From: Prevotellaceae bacterium KH2P17
GTDB lineage: Bacteria; Bacteroidota; Bacteroidia; Bacteroidales; Bacteroidaceae
DNA: 64,000 bases
Assembly (NCBI GenBank): GCA_900199655.1
Contig: FZRE01000004.1
Span: 1 to 64,000 of the forward strand
Direction of reading: 5' to 3'
Positions 55,337 to 63,505 of this stretch are shown one piece after another; positions within the stretch are counted from its first letter, which is position 1; every line of letters starts with the position of its first letter. Under the pieces are notes generated by a model. It was not told where the DNA came from. It ran no database searches and saw nothing but the letters and a program-made list of their open reading frames with translations. The position numbers and the translations under genes were made by a program.

Positions 55337-55639
55337 TCATTTTCGTGGGAAGGCCCTCTGATAATGGCTGTCAAGGAGCTCTTTTATGTCGCTTTCGCGG
55401 TACAGTACCTTCCCGCCGATACGGACATAGGAAAGCAGTCCCTCATTGCGGTATTCCTGCAAGGTCCTGCGGCTCACGTGCAGCAGGAACGACAGTTCCC
55501 TGTCCGTGAAATACCGCTCTCCCTTCAGCATGGGCTGGTAGCACTTCATGAAGCGGGAGAGTTTATGGCTGCTCCGCTTCATGGAGTCCAGGGCTCCCGC
55601 AATGGGTTCGCCGTGCTCTGTGAATATGTTTTCCTTCAT
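55337..55639 (-). CDS. Helix-turn-helix protein 3 (excisionase-like)
   Basis: A 100-residue protein starting MKENIFTEHGEPIAG, with helix-turn-helix YFTDRELSFLLHVSRRTLQE and the wing GLLSYVRIGGKVLYRESDI. The start at 55639 overlaps the stop of helix-turn-helix gene 4 (ATGA), indicating coupled translation. The in-frame ATG at 55672 is an alternative inside that gene. Confidence 0.83.
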   Translation of the reverse strand: MKENIFTEHGEPIAGALDSMKRSSHKLSRFMKCYQPMLKGERYFTDRELSFLLHVSRRTLQEYRNEGLLSYVRIGGKVLYRESDIKELLDSHYQRAFPRK

Positions 55640-55965
55640 GGCTTCAGGATTTGGTCGGTTTGTCTTGTGCAAGGCACGTTTCCGGAGTCTGTGCTTTTAC
55701 ATTCTTCCATGAAACGCCTGATGTCATCCTCACGGTAATAGAACTTGCGGTTTACCTGTGAGCAGCCGATCAGGTGGGCATCCCGCAGGCGTTGCAGCTT
55801 GCGGGGCGATATGCGCATACGGCGGCAGGCATCCTCACTGTCAAGCCAGACGTTCATGGCCTGCCCTTCATTTTTGTCGCAGAGCTTGTCTATACCCGCC
55901 GACAGGTCCTGAATATGGGAAAGGAGCGACTCGAATGCTTTCTTTTCAATGATGACAACTTCCAT
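55636..55965 (-). CDS. Helix-turn-helix protein 4 (excisionase-like)
   Basis: A 109-residue protein starting MEVVIIEKKAFESLLSHIQD, similar in its first residues to protein 2. The helix-turn-helix is WLDSEDACRRMRISPRKLQR followed by KFYYREDDIRRFM. It is the first gene of this small cluster, with a good promoter at 55995 and the paired 15-bp repeat just upstream. Confidence 0.83.
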   Translation of the reverse strand: MEVVIIEKKAFESLLSHIQDLSAGIDKLCDKNEGQAMNVWLDSEDACRRMRISPRKLQRLRDAHLIGCSQVNRKFYYREDDIRRFMEECKSTDSGNVPCTRQTDQILKP

Positions 55966-55994
55966 TTTATGCTGTTTTTACGGTTTGATGGATG

Positions 55995-56025
55995 CAAAAA
56001 TAGACAATGAACCATGTTCCTCAAT
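55995..56025 (-). promoter_or_regulatory. Promoter of the helix-turn-helix cluster
   Basis: TATTTTTG (55995-56002) with ATTG (56022-56025) and a 19-bp spacer on the minus strand. It lies 30 bp before the ATG at 55965. Confidence 0.72.
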
Positions 56026-56040
56026 GCCTTTGCTTCAAGG

Positions 56041-56076
56041 TGGCAGCATGTGGCATCCAAATGGTAGCAAGTGGCA
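56041..56076. repeat. Paired 15-bp direct repeat, copy C (before the HTH cluster)
   Basis: TGGCAGCATGTGGCA (56041-56055), a 6-bp spacer and TGGTAGCAAGTGGCA (56062-56076): the same 21-bp period as at 18336 and 16524. The pair begins 16 bp upstream of the -33 box of the helix-turn-helix cluster promoter, a position typical for an activator. Confidence 0.7.
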
Positions 56077-56106
56077 CTTTGGAAGTGGACCGAAAAATAC
56101 GAAAAA

Positions 56107-56131
56107 CGGGAAGACCGTTCTGGACTTCCCG
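56107..56131 (-). terminator. Terminator of the integrase transcript
   Basis: The minus strand has stem CGGGAAG / CTTCCCG with an 11-nt loop, followed by a T run. It lies 31 bp beyond the stop of the 117-residue gene that follows the integrase. Confidence 0.75.
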
Positions 56132-56161
56132 CTTACACATTATACAATAGGTGAGTGCTCT

Positions 56162-56515
56162 TCAGCATCCTGTTCCATGTCCGATGGACACGAAGACAGA
56201 CATCATGTCGCATTCTTTTTGGAGGACTTTCCCTGCCAGCCATCTCCTGAACATAGCGGCATGTCCGCTCTGGATCCTGAAGGAAACGGCCAACACCGTT
56301 TCCGTATCATATACCTCTTCCAGCAGGCCGTTTTCAAGGATTTCGGCGCCCACTCTCACCGGCAAGCCGTCTTTCCTTGTTTCCCTGATGCCCTTTCGTA
56401 TGAGGCCGACGGTGGTATGGAACAGTTCGGCCAGTTCATGTTCCGTCATACGGATCTGACAGCCCGTCATGCGGACGGCACTGCCCTCAAAATAAAAACA
56501 ATCCCTGTGTTTCAT
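56162..56515 (-). CDS. 117-residue protein after the integrase
   Basis: Not recognised. The middle has MTEHELAELFHTTVGLIRKG followed by a basic stretch (IRETRKDGLPVRV), which looks like a helix-turn-helix of the kind found at the N-terminus of RhuM-like proteins. No membrane segment. It follows the integrase by 15 bp on the same strand and shares its terminator, so a role in recombination control is possible. Confidence 0.62.
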   Translation of the reverse strand: MKHRDCFYFEGSAVRMTGCQIRMTEHELAELFHTTVGLIRKGIRETRKDGLPVRVGAEILENGLLEEVYDTETVLAVSFRIQSGHAAMFRRWLAGKVLQKECDMMSVFVSIGHGTGC

Positions 56516-56530
56516 CTTTTCCTCCTTCCT

Positions 56531-57769
56531 TTAGAATGTACCTGCCGTGAAGCATTTGTTCAGGCCGGAGAGCTTGGCTGAAAGGCTGTCCATCTCACTG
56601 CCCAGCTTCTCGTTGGTTATCTTCGCATAGACCTGCGTACTCCGGATGCACTTGTGCCCCAGTACGCGGCTCACGCTCTCCAAAGGCATGCCGTTGGAAA
56701 GGCATACGACCGTCGCCATCGTGTGGCGGGCCATGTGCCATGTGAGATGCTTATCAATGGAGCATTTCTTGGCGACCGTTCTGAGAATATCCTTGCAGGA
56801 GTCATAAGGCAGCGCGGGAAACAGCCGGCCGTCCTCGCAGAGTCCCCTGTATTTCTCCACGATACGATGTGGGATGTCGAGCAGTTTCACGTTTACTTCC
56901 ACACCTGTCTTTTTACGGTAGGTATGTATCCAGAGACTTCCGTCAAGGGGATTGGAGATGATGTTCTCTTCCTTCAGACGTGCCATATCAATGAAGGCAA
57001 GTCCCGTAAAGGTGCAGAAAAGGAACAAGTCCCGGATAAGCGTGCGTTTGTAATTCATCTTGGGGGCTTCTATGAGCAGCCTGATTTCGTCCTGCGTAAG
57101 GTAGCCCTTCTCCACGTCTTCCGTCTCTATCATATAGTTCGGGAATGGATAGCGGGAAATCCAGCCCTCTTCCTGTGCCTTGTGCATGAGCATGCGGGGA
57201 GGGAAAGTATAGAGCCACACCGTGTTCTGCTTGAGTTTTCGCTCGTGCAGGTAGGCCTCAAAGTCCTCCATGAAGGAGGACGGGACTTCCCTCAGGGACA
57301 TGTCGCTGACATGGTAGCGCACTTGCAGGAAACGGCACAGATGGCCATATACGGCCCTGTACTTCTGTTCGGTGGCTTTGGATTTCATGCCGCATGACAC
57401 TTTTCTGGAATAGTCCTCAAGGAAGTCCTCGTAGAGTTTCATGAGGGTATGGCTGTGGCTGTCTATTCCCTGAAAGGCGTTGCGGACCTTCTCGGCAGTG
57501 ACGAAATTGTCCCTGTCCATGATACTGTGGTAATGGCAGGTGATGCTTGCACGAATCTTGTCCAGCGTGCGGTTTACTTCACGGGAGGCCACGCTCTTGC
57601 CGATGGCATGACCGCCCTTGGATTCCCAGAGACGGGCATCGATGGAAATCTTGCAGCTGAACTGTGACCGGGTTCCGTCGACGGTAATCCTGCCCATGAT
57701 GGGGGATGTGCCGTCCTTACTGACCTTTGCTTTCTTCAGATAGAAGATGACTGAAAATGTACTCTTCAT
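56531..57769 (-). CDS. Tyrosine recombinase (integrase)
   Basis: A 412-residue integrase that should insert and excise the element. It starts MKSTFSVIFYLKKAKVSKDG (arm-binding and core-binding domains, about 1-200). The catalytic part has HMARHTMATVV (H-x-x-R, about 345) and VLGHKCIRSTQVYAKI with the nucleophile Tyr (about 380). The first catalytic Arg seems to be missing: the equivalent segment reads TFTGLAFIDMARL, as in IntDOT-like recombinases, where another residue takes its place. It sits at the right end of the element. A TAATTTTG box lies 21 bp upstream of the ATG. The frame stays open to 57865, but residues upstream fit no family. Confidence 0.92.
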   Translation of the reverse strand: MKSTFSVIFYLKKAKVSKDGTSPIMGRITVDGTRSQFSCKISIDARLWESKGGHAIGKSVASREVNRTLDKIRASITCHYHSIMDRDNFVTAEKVRNAFQGIDSHSHTLMKLYEDFLEDYSRKVSCGMKSKATEQKYRAVYGHLCRFLQVRYHVSDMSLREVPSSFMEDFEAYLHERKLKQNTVWLYTFPPRMLMHKAQEEGWISRYPFPNYMIETEDVEKGYLTQDEIRLLIEAPKMNYKRTLIRDLFLFCTFTGLAFIDMARLKEENIISNPLDGSLWIHTYRKKTGVEVNVKLLDIPHRIVEKYRGLCEDGRLFPALPYDSCKDILRTVAKKCSIDKHLTWHMARHTMATVVCLSNGMPLESVSRVLGHKCIRSTQVYAKITNEKLGSEMDSLSAKLSGLNKCFTAGTF

Positions 57770-57789
57770 TGCTTTAATTGTTTTGTTTG

Positions 57790-57797
57790 CAAAATTA
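57790..57797 (-). promoter_or_regulatory. -7 box of the integrase gene
   Basis: TAATTTTG on the minus strand, 21 bp before the ATG at 57769. No convincing -33 box is seen. Confidence 0.5.
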
Positions 57798-57865
57798 TTC
57801 AATGCAGAGTCATTCGCTACACGGCAAATCATAGAGGAATGAAGAAAAGCAATCCAAGGGGGCAC

Positions 57866-58168
57866 GAAATGATGATATTTTTATGGCCATCAGGAGGCTA
57901 TCTCACCATTTATCCGTATCTTTACACCATGTCCAGAATGGAGGACATGGTTACGATTTGGTTACGGAACTTTGTCCTAAGTAGGCTTTTCCAAGACATG
58001 AATTGACATTTGCGCCTTTCTTCAAAAGTTACATAAGACATTGAATTACAACCGTATCGCTATGTTTTTCCATTTTTCAGACTATATACTCACTTTTATG
58101 CCGCAAATATACGTTTTTCTGTCCGGTTTTCTCGTTGTTGTAAGAAGAATTTTTTAATTTTGCAGGAT
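57866..58168. other. Probable right junction of the conjugative element
   Basis: No gene. It holds an 8-bp inverted repeat CCATGTCC / GGACATGG (57927-57950), the direct repeat GGTTACG twice (57949 and 57960, about 11 bp apart) and an abrupt rise in GC content just beyond, where the chromosomal genes begin. The attachment site must lie about here, but without the left end the core sequence cannot be named. Confidence 0.5.
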
Positions 58169-58642
58169 ATGGACGAGAAAATTGAAAAATACGAGTTGCT
58201 GGCGCGCCAGATTGAGGCGCTGGTGCATAACGAGACCGATGAGACGGGCGTGCTGGCCAACGTGTCGGCTGCTCTGCACGATGCGTTCCCCGAAAGGTTC
58301 TTTTGGGTGGGCTTTTATCAGCAACGCAACGGCAACATGTTGCGCCTGGGGCCGTTCCAAGGGCCCGTGGCGTGCTACAACATAGCCTATGGCAAGGGCG
58401 TTTGCGGCACGGCTTGGAAAGAAGGACGCACGCTGATAGTGCCCGATGTGGAGCTGTTTCCGGGCCACATCGCATGCAGCAGCCTGTCTCGTTCGGAGAT
58501 TGTGGTGCCCATGTACGATGATAATAAGGTGTTCCGCGCGGTGCTCGACATCGACAGCAGGCGCCCGGACGAGTTCGATGAGACCGACCGCGAGTGGCTG
58601 GAACGCATCGTCAGCATCGTTGCCGGCGAGCTGTGGCAGTAA
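58169..58642 (+). CDS. Free methionine-(R)-sulfoxide reductase (GAF domain)
   Basis: A 157-residue GAF-domain enzyme that reduces free Met-R-O in the cytoplasm. The three conserved Cys are present: in VACYNIAYGKGVCGTAW (two) and in HIACSSLSRSEIV. FFWVGFYQQRNGNMLRLGPF and PMYDDNKVFRAVLDIDSRR match the family core. The start MDEKIEKYELLAR (ATG at 58169) is preceded by an open frame with a TTG at 58160. It is the first gene outside the element and is GC-rich like its downstream neighbours. Confidence 0.92.
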   Translation: MDEKIEKYELLARQIEALVHNETDETGVLANVSAALHDAFPERFFWVGFYQQRNGNMLRLGPFQGPVACYNIAYGKGVCGTAWKEGRTLIVPDVELFPGHIACSSLSRSEIVVPMYDDNKVFRAVLDIDSRRPDEFDETDREWLERIVSIVAGELWQ

Positions 58643-58709
58643 AATTCGTGCTTCCATGCCTGCCGGCTGCAAGTCAGCGGGGCTATGAAAGATAAAATTC
58701 TGATGTGCT

Positions 58710-59300
58710 ATGAAGGTACGCGGGCGAATGAACAGGCGGCATGGCGTGCCACCGCGGGGCAGCACCCGCGGCGGCAGGGCACAGAGGGCAGAGGGCGTGG
58801 GGCGCCTTCTCCTCATCCTGCTCGCCGTGTTGTGGCCGGGTGGTGATGCCTGCGCGCAGACCTTCAGCATGGAGACGGGACGGGATTCTACGGGCTTCCT
58901 CGTCCTCAAGACCGGCCGCGGAGAAGACCGCTGGCGCATTGCCGACCCGGTGTACCGCTTCCAGACGGGCGATGTAGATGGCGACGGGCGCACCGAGGCC
59001 TTAGTGGGCGTGGTGCGGCAAACGCGTTTCCACAGCCGCGGCAGGCGCCTCTTCATCTTCAAACAGGTGCGTGGACACGTGCGCCCCATGTGGCTCGGCT
59101 CCAAGTTAGGCGGCCTCTTGCAGGACTTCAGGTGGACCGGCACGTGCGTGCGCAGCGTAGAAGCCACTGCCAACGGCCGCTACATGGTGGCCGAATATGG
59201 CTGGGACGACTTCGGACTCTCGTTTCTGCGCTTCGTGGCGCAGGACGTCACGCTGGCCGAAGCCTGTCATCTGCTCGACGAAAAACATTCAAACAAGTGA
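58710..59300 (+). CDS. Exported protein of unknown function
   Basis: A 196-residue protein with a long basic N-terminus and signal peptide (VGRLLLILLAVLWPGGDACA). The mature part contains VYRFQTGDVDGDGRTEALVG, an FG-GAP-like calcium motif, and C-terminal strand-like segments (YMVAEYGWDDFGLSFLRF). It may start at MNRRHGVPP (58728) instead. It lies 2 bp before the DUF3160 gene, so the two are probably co-transcribed. Confidence 0.72.
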   Translation: MKVRGRMNRRHGVPPRGSTRGGRAQRAEGVGRLLLILLAVLWPGGDACAQTFSMETGRDSTGFLVLKTGRGEDRWRIADPVYRFQTGDVDGDGRTEALVGVVRQTRFHSRGRRLFIFKQVRGHVRPMWLGSKLGGLLQDFRWTGTCVRSVEATANGRYMVAEYGWDDFGLSFLRFVAQDVTLAEACHLLDEKHSNK

Positions 59301-59302
59301 CC

Positions 59303-61765
59303 ATGAATAAAAAAACAATCGTCTTTTTGTTAGCCCTGCTCCTGCCGCTGGCAGTCTGGTCGCAGTCCAAACACGTCGTCCTGCCCGGCAAGGGGCACAT
59401 TGACGTGGAGCAACTGAACCGCAACGTAGACCTCGGGATGGATATCTCGAAGCTCAGCATCAGCGAGTTGCGCGTGCTGCGCAATGCCTTCGCAGCCCGT
59501 CAGGGTTATCCTTTTGAGGACGCCACCTTACGGGCAATCTACAGCGCAACGTCCTGGTACCCCGATACCCTGTACGGCAAGTGGGCCAAAGACGAGGAGT
59601 TGGAGATGAGAGCTTATGAGCAGCAGTTCATCAAGATGGGAGTAGATCAGAATGGGGCCACCGAAGAGCAATGGAAACAGGCTCGGCAGGCCGCTGGTTT
59701 CAAACCCCGTTACCGTTATTCGGCTGCCGAACAGGCCTTTATCAAGAGACTCAAGGCGCGCGAAGAGGAGCTGCTGAAGGCTAATTTCTCGGCCGACAGC
59801 TCGCAGGTTCGTGTAGACAATCTCGTCAACACGTTCCAGCTCGACACCATCCAGCCTGCTCTCCTGTCGCATCTGGCCAAAGACGGGTTTGCCGTCGTTC
59901 CCGCCCGGCACAACCAACTGTTCCATGTGTACGAGAAGAATGACTACGGCATGTTTCCCAACTTTGTCACTACCGACCTCTTCCTGCAGCTTTTCCACTT
60001 TTACTTCGATGCCGTTTTGCGCGATGTGGAGGAGCAGCGGCTCGACTCGGTGGCAACAGTGCTCTGCCGGAAGGTATATGCGCACTTCTCAGAGGGCAGC
60101 TTCGGCCAGGCGGCCGACGATGCCGAGTGGTGCCGGGCCTACATGGCGGTGGCGCTGAAGCTGCTTACGGACACGCTGCCGGCCGTATCCGGCGCCTGTA
60201 AACCTATGGTTGAGGAAGAGCTGCAGCACGTGGAGGCGGCGGAAGATGCGTACTCCCGCTTCCTCGGGCCCGATTATTCGCCCGCCAATGTGCCGTTTGC
60301 CTACAGCTTGTTCCGCCCCCGCGGGCACTATACACGCAGCGAGACGGCCGGCCGCTACTTCCGTGCAATGATGTGGCTGCAGTCGGTTCCGCTGGGCACC
60401 GACCATCCCGAACAGCTGCGGCGGGCAGCTCTGCTGGCCGAGGCCGTTACTGCCGATACGGCCACCACAGCCACCTATCGCCGGCTGGAGGAACCGCTGA
60501 CGCTGCTCATGGGCGCCCCCGACAATGTTACCATTCTGCAGGTGGCCGATGCCTGGCGCCCTATGGGCAAGCCGGTTACCAACACCAAGGCCATGAAACG
60601 CCTGCGCCGGCAGGTGGAGGAGATAGCCCGGAGGCAGACGCATATCGTTCCGGCCTTTGTCCATACCAGTCGCTACAAGGTCAACTTCATGCCCCAGCGC
60701 TATCAACCCGATGCTGAAATGCTGCTGCAAACCATCGACACGCACTCCCGACCGTCACTCCGGCCCTGTCCCAAGGGGCTTGACGTGGCTGCGGCAATGG
60801 GTGTTGGCCTGGCGCGGGATATCCTTCTGAACGACTCAACCGAACAGTGGGACTCGCTCGCCGTGGCTCTCGACAAGGCTGCCCGTGTGGCCCGGCGCAC
60901 CGACTGGCAGTCGACCATCGCCAACCGCTGGCTGAAGACGCTGGCGGAGATGAACAACAGCCGGCCCGATTATCCTTTCTTCATGCGCAGAGAGCAGTGG
61001 GGAAAGAAGAATCTGAACGCCATGCTGGCCTCGTGGGCTGAACTGAAGCACGACGCCATCTTGTATGCTAAGCAACCGGCAGCGGCCGAATGTGGCGGCG
61101 GAGGTCCCGAACCGCCCGTGGTAAAGGGCTATGTGGAGCCCAATGTGGCATTCTGGAAGGCGGCGATGGGGCTTGTTGATTCCACTGCAGCAGCCTTTCA
61201 GCGCTACGGACTCACAACTGAGAAAGTGCTGCGCACCACCACCGCCATCCGTGAACAGCTGAAGTTCTGCCTCAGCATGTCGCAAAAGGAGCTGCAGGGC
61301 ATCGAACCTACGGCGGAGGAATATGCCTCCATCCGCATCATGGGGTCGCAGATAGAGTACATCACGCTCGACCTTGTGCGCAACGAAGACCAGTTTCTCA
61401 TGGACTGGAACGACGTTCAGAGCGCCGACAAACATGTGGCAGTGGTGGCCGATGTGTTCACCGCCAACGGCGACAATGTACCGGAGAACCGGAAACGCAT
61501 ACTTTACGAAGCCACGGGACCGGCCTATGAAATCTATGTTGTGGTGCCCGTGGGCGGCTATCTGTACCTGATGCGCGGCGGCGTGCTGTCGTATCGCGAG
61601 TTCGGCAAGTCGCTTGGTGAGCCTCGCCTCACGGATGAGGAATGGCAGAAGCAGGTGAAGGAGGCTCCCGAAACGGGCACTCCGGCCTGGATGAAAGATG
61701 TTACGGCTCCGGCAGAAGCCATGCCCACCACCAACGAAGAGGTGTTTTACAGTACCGGATGCTGA
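59303..61765 (+). CDS. YARHG plus DUF3160 exported protein
   Basis: An 820-residue exported protein. The signal peptide (MNKKTIVFLLALLLPLAVWS) is followed by a YARHG domain at about residues 45-95 (LRVLRNAFAARQGYPF, ATSWYP). A DUF3160 region fills the rest (GMFPNFVTTDLFLQLFHFYF, VEPNVAFWKAAMGL). Function unknown; likely periplasmic or surface. The ATG at 59303 follows the upstream stop by 2 bp. The frame is open upstream to 59090 inside that gene. Its last 7 bp overlap the CapA-like gene. Confidence 0.85.
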   Translation: MNKKTIVFLLALLLPLAVWSQSKHVVLPGKGHIDVEQLNRNVDLGMDISKLSISELRVLRNAFAARQGYPFEDATLRAIYSATSWYPDTLYGKWAKDEELEMRAYEQQFIKMGVDQNGATEEQWKQARQAAGFKPRYRYSAAEQAFIKRLKAREEELLKANFSADSSQVRVDNLVNTFQLDTIQPALLSHLAKDGFAVVPARHNQLFHVYEKNDYGMFPNFVTTDLFLQLFHFYFDAVLRDVEEQRLDSVATVLCRKVYAHFSEGSFGQAADDAEWCRAYMAVALKLLTDTLPAVSGACKPMVEEELQHVEAAEDAYSRFLGPDYSPANVPFAYSLFRPRGHYTRSETAGRYFRAMMWLQSVPLGTDHPEQLRRAALLAEAVTADTATTATYRRLEEPLTLLMGAPDNVTILQVADAWRPMGKPVTNTKAMKRLRRQVEEIARRQTHIVPAFVHTSRYKVNFMPQRYQPDAEMLLQTIDTHSRPSLRPCPKGLDVAAAMGVGLARDILLNDSTEQWDSLAVALDKAARVARRTDWQSTIANRWLKTLAEMNNSRPDYPFFMRREQWGKKNLNAMLASWAELKHDAILYAKQPAAAECGGGGPEPPVVKGYVEPNVAFWKAAMGLVDSTAAAFQRYGLTTEKVLRTTTAIREQLKFCLSMSQKELQGIEPTAEEYASIRIMGSQIEYITLDLVRNEDQFLMDWNDVQSADKHVAVVADVFTANGDNVPENRKRILYEATGPAYEIYVVVPVGGYLYLMRGGVLSYREFGKSLGEPRLTDEEWQKQVKEAPETGTPAWMKDVTAPAEAMPTTNEEVFYSTGC

Positions 61766-62703
61766 CCGCTCTGCTTTCTGACAAATGGCTTCGGCGTGCT
61801 GCCTTGCTGCTGTTGCTGTGCATGGTTACGACCGTGGCACGCGGCGGAGACGACACGCTGCGGGTTGTCTTCACAGGAGATGTGCTGCTGGATCGCGGCG
61901 TGAGGCGCTTCATTGAGCACAGGGGAGTTGATGCCTTGTTCACTCCGGGCGTTGAGAAACTGTTCAGCAGTAGCGAAGTTGTTGTGGGTAACCTCGAATG
62001 TCCGGCAACAGTTATCCGGCAGCCGGTGTACAAACGCTTCATCTTCCGGGCCGAACCGCAGTGGCTCCAGGCACTCCGGAGGCACGGGTTTACGCACCTC
62101 GGACTGGCCAACAACCACAGTATAGACCAAGGAAGGGCAGGACTGATGGACACGCAGCGCAACATCCGGGCGGCGGGAATGACTCCCGTGGGCGCCGGAA
62201 GCAACCTGCAGGAGGCCGTGAAGCCGGTTCTGCTGGCCGAGAAGCCGCGAAAAGTGTTTCTGCTGGCTACCCTCGGCATGACGTTAGAGAACTTTGCATA
62301 CCTTCCGGGCAGCCCTTGTGTAGCGCAGGAGAGTGCCGACAGCCTCGCTGCCCGCGTGGCTTCACTGCGCAGAAGCTACCCTGACAGCTACATCATCGTG
62401 ATGCCTCACTGGGGCTGGGAGCACCACACGGAGGTCATTCCGCATCAACGCATGGTGGCGCATGCACTCATCGACGCTGGCGCCGACCTCATCGTGGGCC
62501 ATCACACGCACACACTGCAGCCGTCGGAGAACTACCGCGGGCGCATCATCTACTACGGAATAGGCAACTTCATCTTCGACCAGACGCGCCCGCTGAACAC
62601 CCGTGCCTGCGTTGTTTGCCTGCGCCTTACCGCTACCCAGGCGCGCACAGAGGCCCTGCTGGTGCTCATCAGCGATTGCGTGCCGCATATTGTGCGGCCT
62701 TGA
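61759..62703 (+). CDS. CapA-family metallophosphatase-like protein
   Basis: A 314-residue exported protein of the CapA (PGA_cap) family, built on a calcineurin-like phosphoesterase fold. Metal-binding and core motifs are VFTGDVLLDRGV, VVVGNLECPAT, LGLANNHSIDQG, MPHWGWEHH and IVGHHTHTLQP. It has a signal-like N-terminus (RRAALLLLLCMVTTVARG). The ATG overlaps the DUF3160 stop (ATGCTGA). Family members relate to capsule or cell-wall polymers; the substrate here is unknown. Confidence 0.88.
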   Translation: MLTALLSDKWLRRAALLLLLCMVTTVARGGDDTLRVVFTGDVLLDRGVRRFIEHRGVDALFTPGVEKLFSSSEVVVGNLECPATVIRQPVYKRFIFRAEPQWLQALRRHGFTHLGLANNHSIDQGRAGLMDTQRNIRAAGMTPVGAGSNLQEAVKPVLLAEKPRKVFLLATLGMTLENFAYLPGSPCVAQESADSLAARVASLRRSYPDSYIIVMPHWGWEHHTEVIPHQRMVAHALIDAGADLIVGHHTHTLQPSENYRGRIIYYGIGNFIFDQTRPLNTRACVVCLRLTATQARTEALLVLISDCVPHIVRP

Positions 62704-62753
62704 CGGCATGGAAGCCCATTCTCGGGTGCTGCATTTAAAAAAACCGGTAAATG

Positions 62754-62785
62754 CTTGTGGAATTGCGAATTAATACCTATTTTTG
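62754..62785 (+). promoter_or_regulatory. Promoter of frr
   Basis: CTTG (62754-62757), a 20-bp spacer and TATTTTTG (62778-62785), 30 bp before the frr ATG. Confidence 0.7.
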
Positions 62786-62815
62786 TATCATTGAAAACTT
62801 AATACATTCATAAAT

Positions 62816-63376
62816 ATGTTAGACGTTAAACAAACTTTGGGTGATGCCGAGGCTCGAATGAAGAAAGCAGCGGCTTATTTAGAGGAAGAACTGGCCCGCA
62901 TCCGCGCCGGTCGTGCCAATGTAGCCATACTGGACAGTGTGAAGGTGAGCAGCTACGGACAGATGATGCCGCTCAACCAGGTGGCCAACTTGTCTGTTCC
63001 CGACGCCCGCACCATCACCATCCGCCCTTGGGATCGTAAGACTATCAAGGACATAGAGAAAGGTATTATGGACAGCGATGTAGGCATCACGCCCGAGAAC
63101 AACGGCGAGATGGTTATCCTCCGCTTACCTCAACCCACCGAGGAACGCCGCAAGGAGCTGGTCAAGCAGTGCAACAAGATAGGCGAGAAGGCCAAAGTGG
63201 AGATACGGAACGCCCGCGCCGACTACAAGGAAAAACTGAAGAAAGCCATCAAGGACGGCCTTTCGGAAGACAACGAGAAGGACGCCGAGGCCGACTTGCA
63301 GAAGGTTCACGACCGCTTCATCAAGCGTGTGGACGAGCTGCTGGCCGCCAAGCAGAAGGAAATCATGACCGTATAG
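62816..63376 (+). CDS. frr: Ribosome recycling factor
   Basis: A 186-residue protein of standard length that, with EF-G, splits the ribosome after termination. Diagnostic parts are ELARIRAGRANVAILDSVKV, the hinge and head segment YGQMMPLNQVANLSVPDART, and RLPQPTEERRKELVKQCNKI. The C-terminal helix ends LAAKQKEIMTV. A clear promoter precedes it. It is a housekeeping chromosomal gene and helps mark the sequence right of the integrase as host DNA. Confidence 0.97.
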   Translation: MLDVKQTLGDAEARMKKAAAYLEEELARIRAGRANVAILDSVKVSSYGQMMPLNQVANLSVPDARTITIRPWDRKTIKDIEKGIMDSDVGITPENNGEMVILRLPQPTEERRKELVKQCNKIGEKAKVEIRNARADYKEKLKKAIKDGLSEDNEKDAEADLQKVHDRFIKRVDELLAAKQKEIMTV

Positions 63377-63389
63377 CAGGCTTGAAAGC

Positions 63390-63461
63390 AAAAGGGTAAA
63401 AAGGCAAAGGGCAGATGGCGCAGCCTGACTGCGTGCATCCAACCTGCCTTTTTACCCTTTT
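63390..63461. terminator. 17-bp inverted repeat between frr and rsgA
   Basis: AAAAGGGTAAAAAGGCA (63390-63406) pairs perfectly with TGCCTTTTTACCCTTTT (63445-63461) around a 38-nt loop. It is a probable terminator of frr on the plus strand; the stem itself is A/T-rich and ends in T. Confidence 0.6.
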
Positions 63462-63505
63462 GTGTTTCCCTGCTTTTATCCTTATTTTATGTTACTTTTA
63501 TCTTA

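Noticed and set aside
58103..58112. The minus strand reads GTATATTTGC, matching the GTAnnTTTGC core used by CTnDOT.
   Set aside because: The same string is a normal TAnnTTTG promoter box and occurs again at 40769-40778 in front of the toxin operon. Without the left end of the element it cannot be called an att site.
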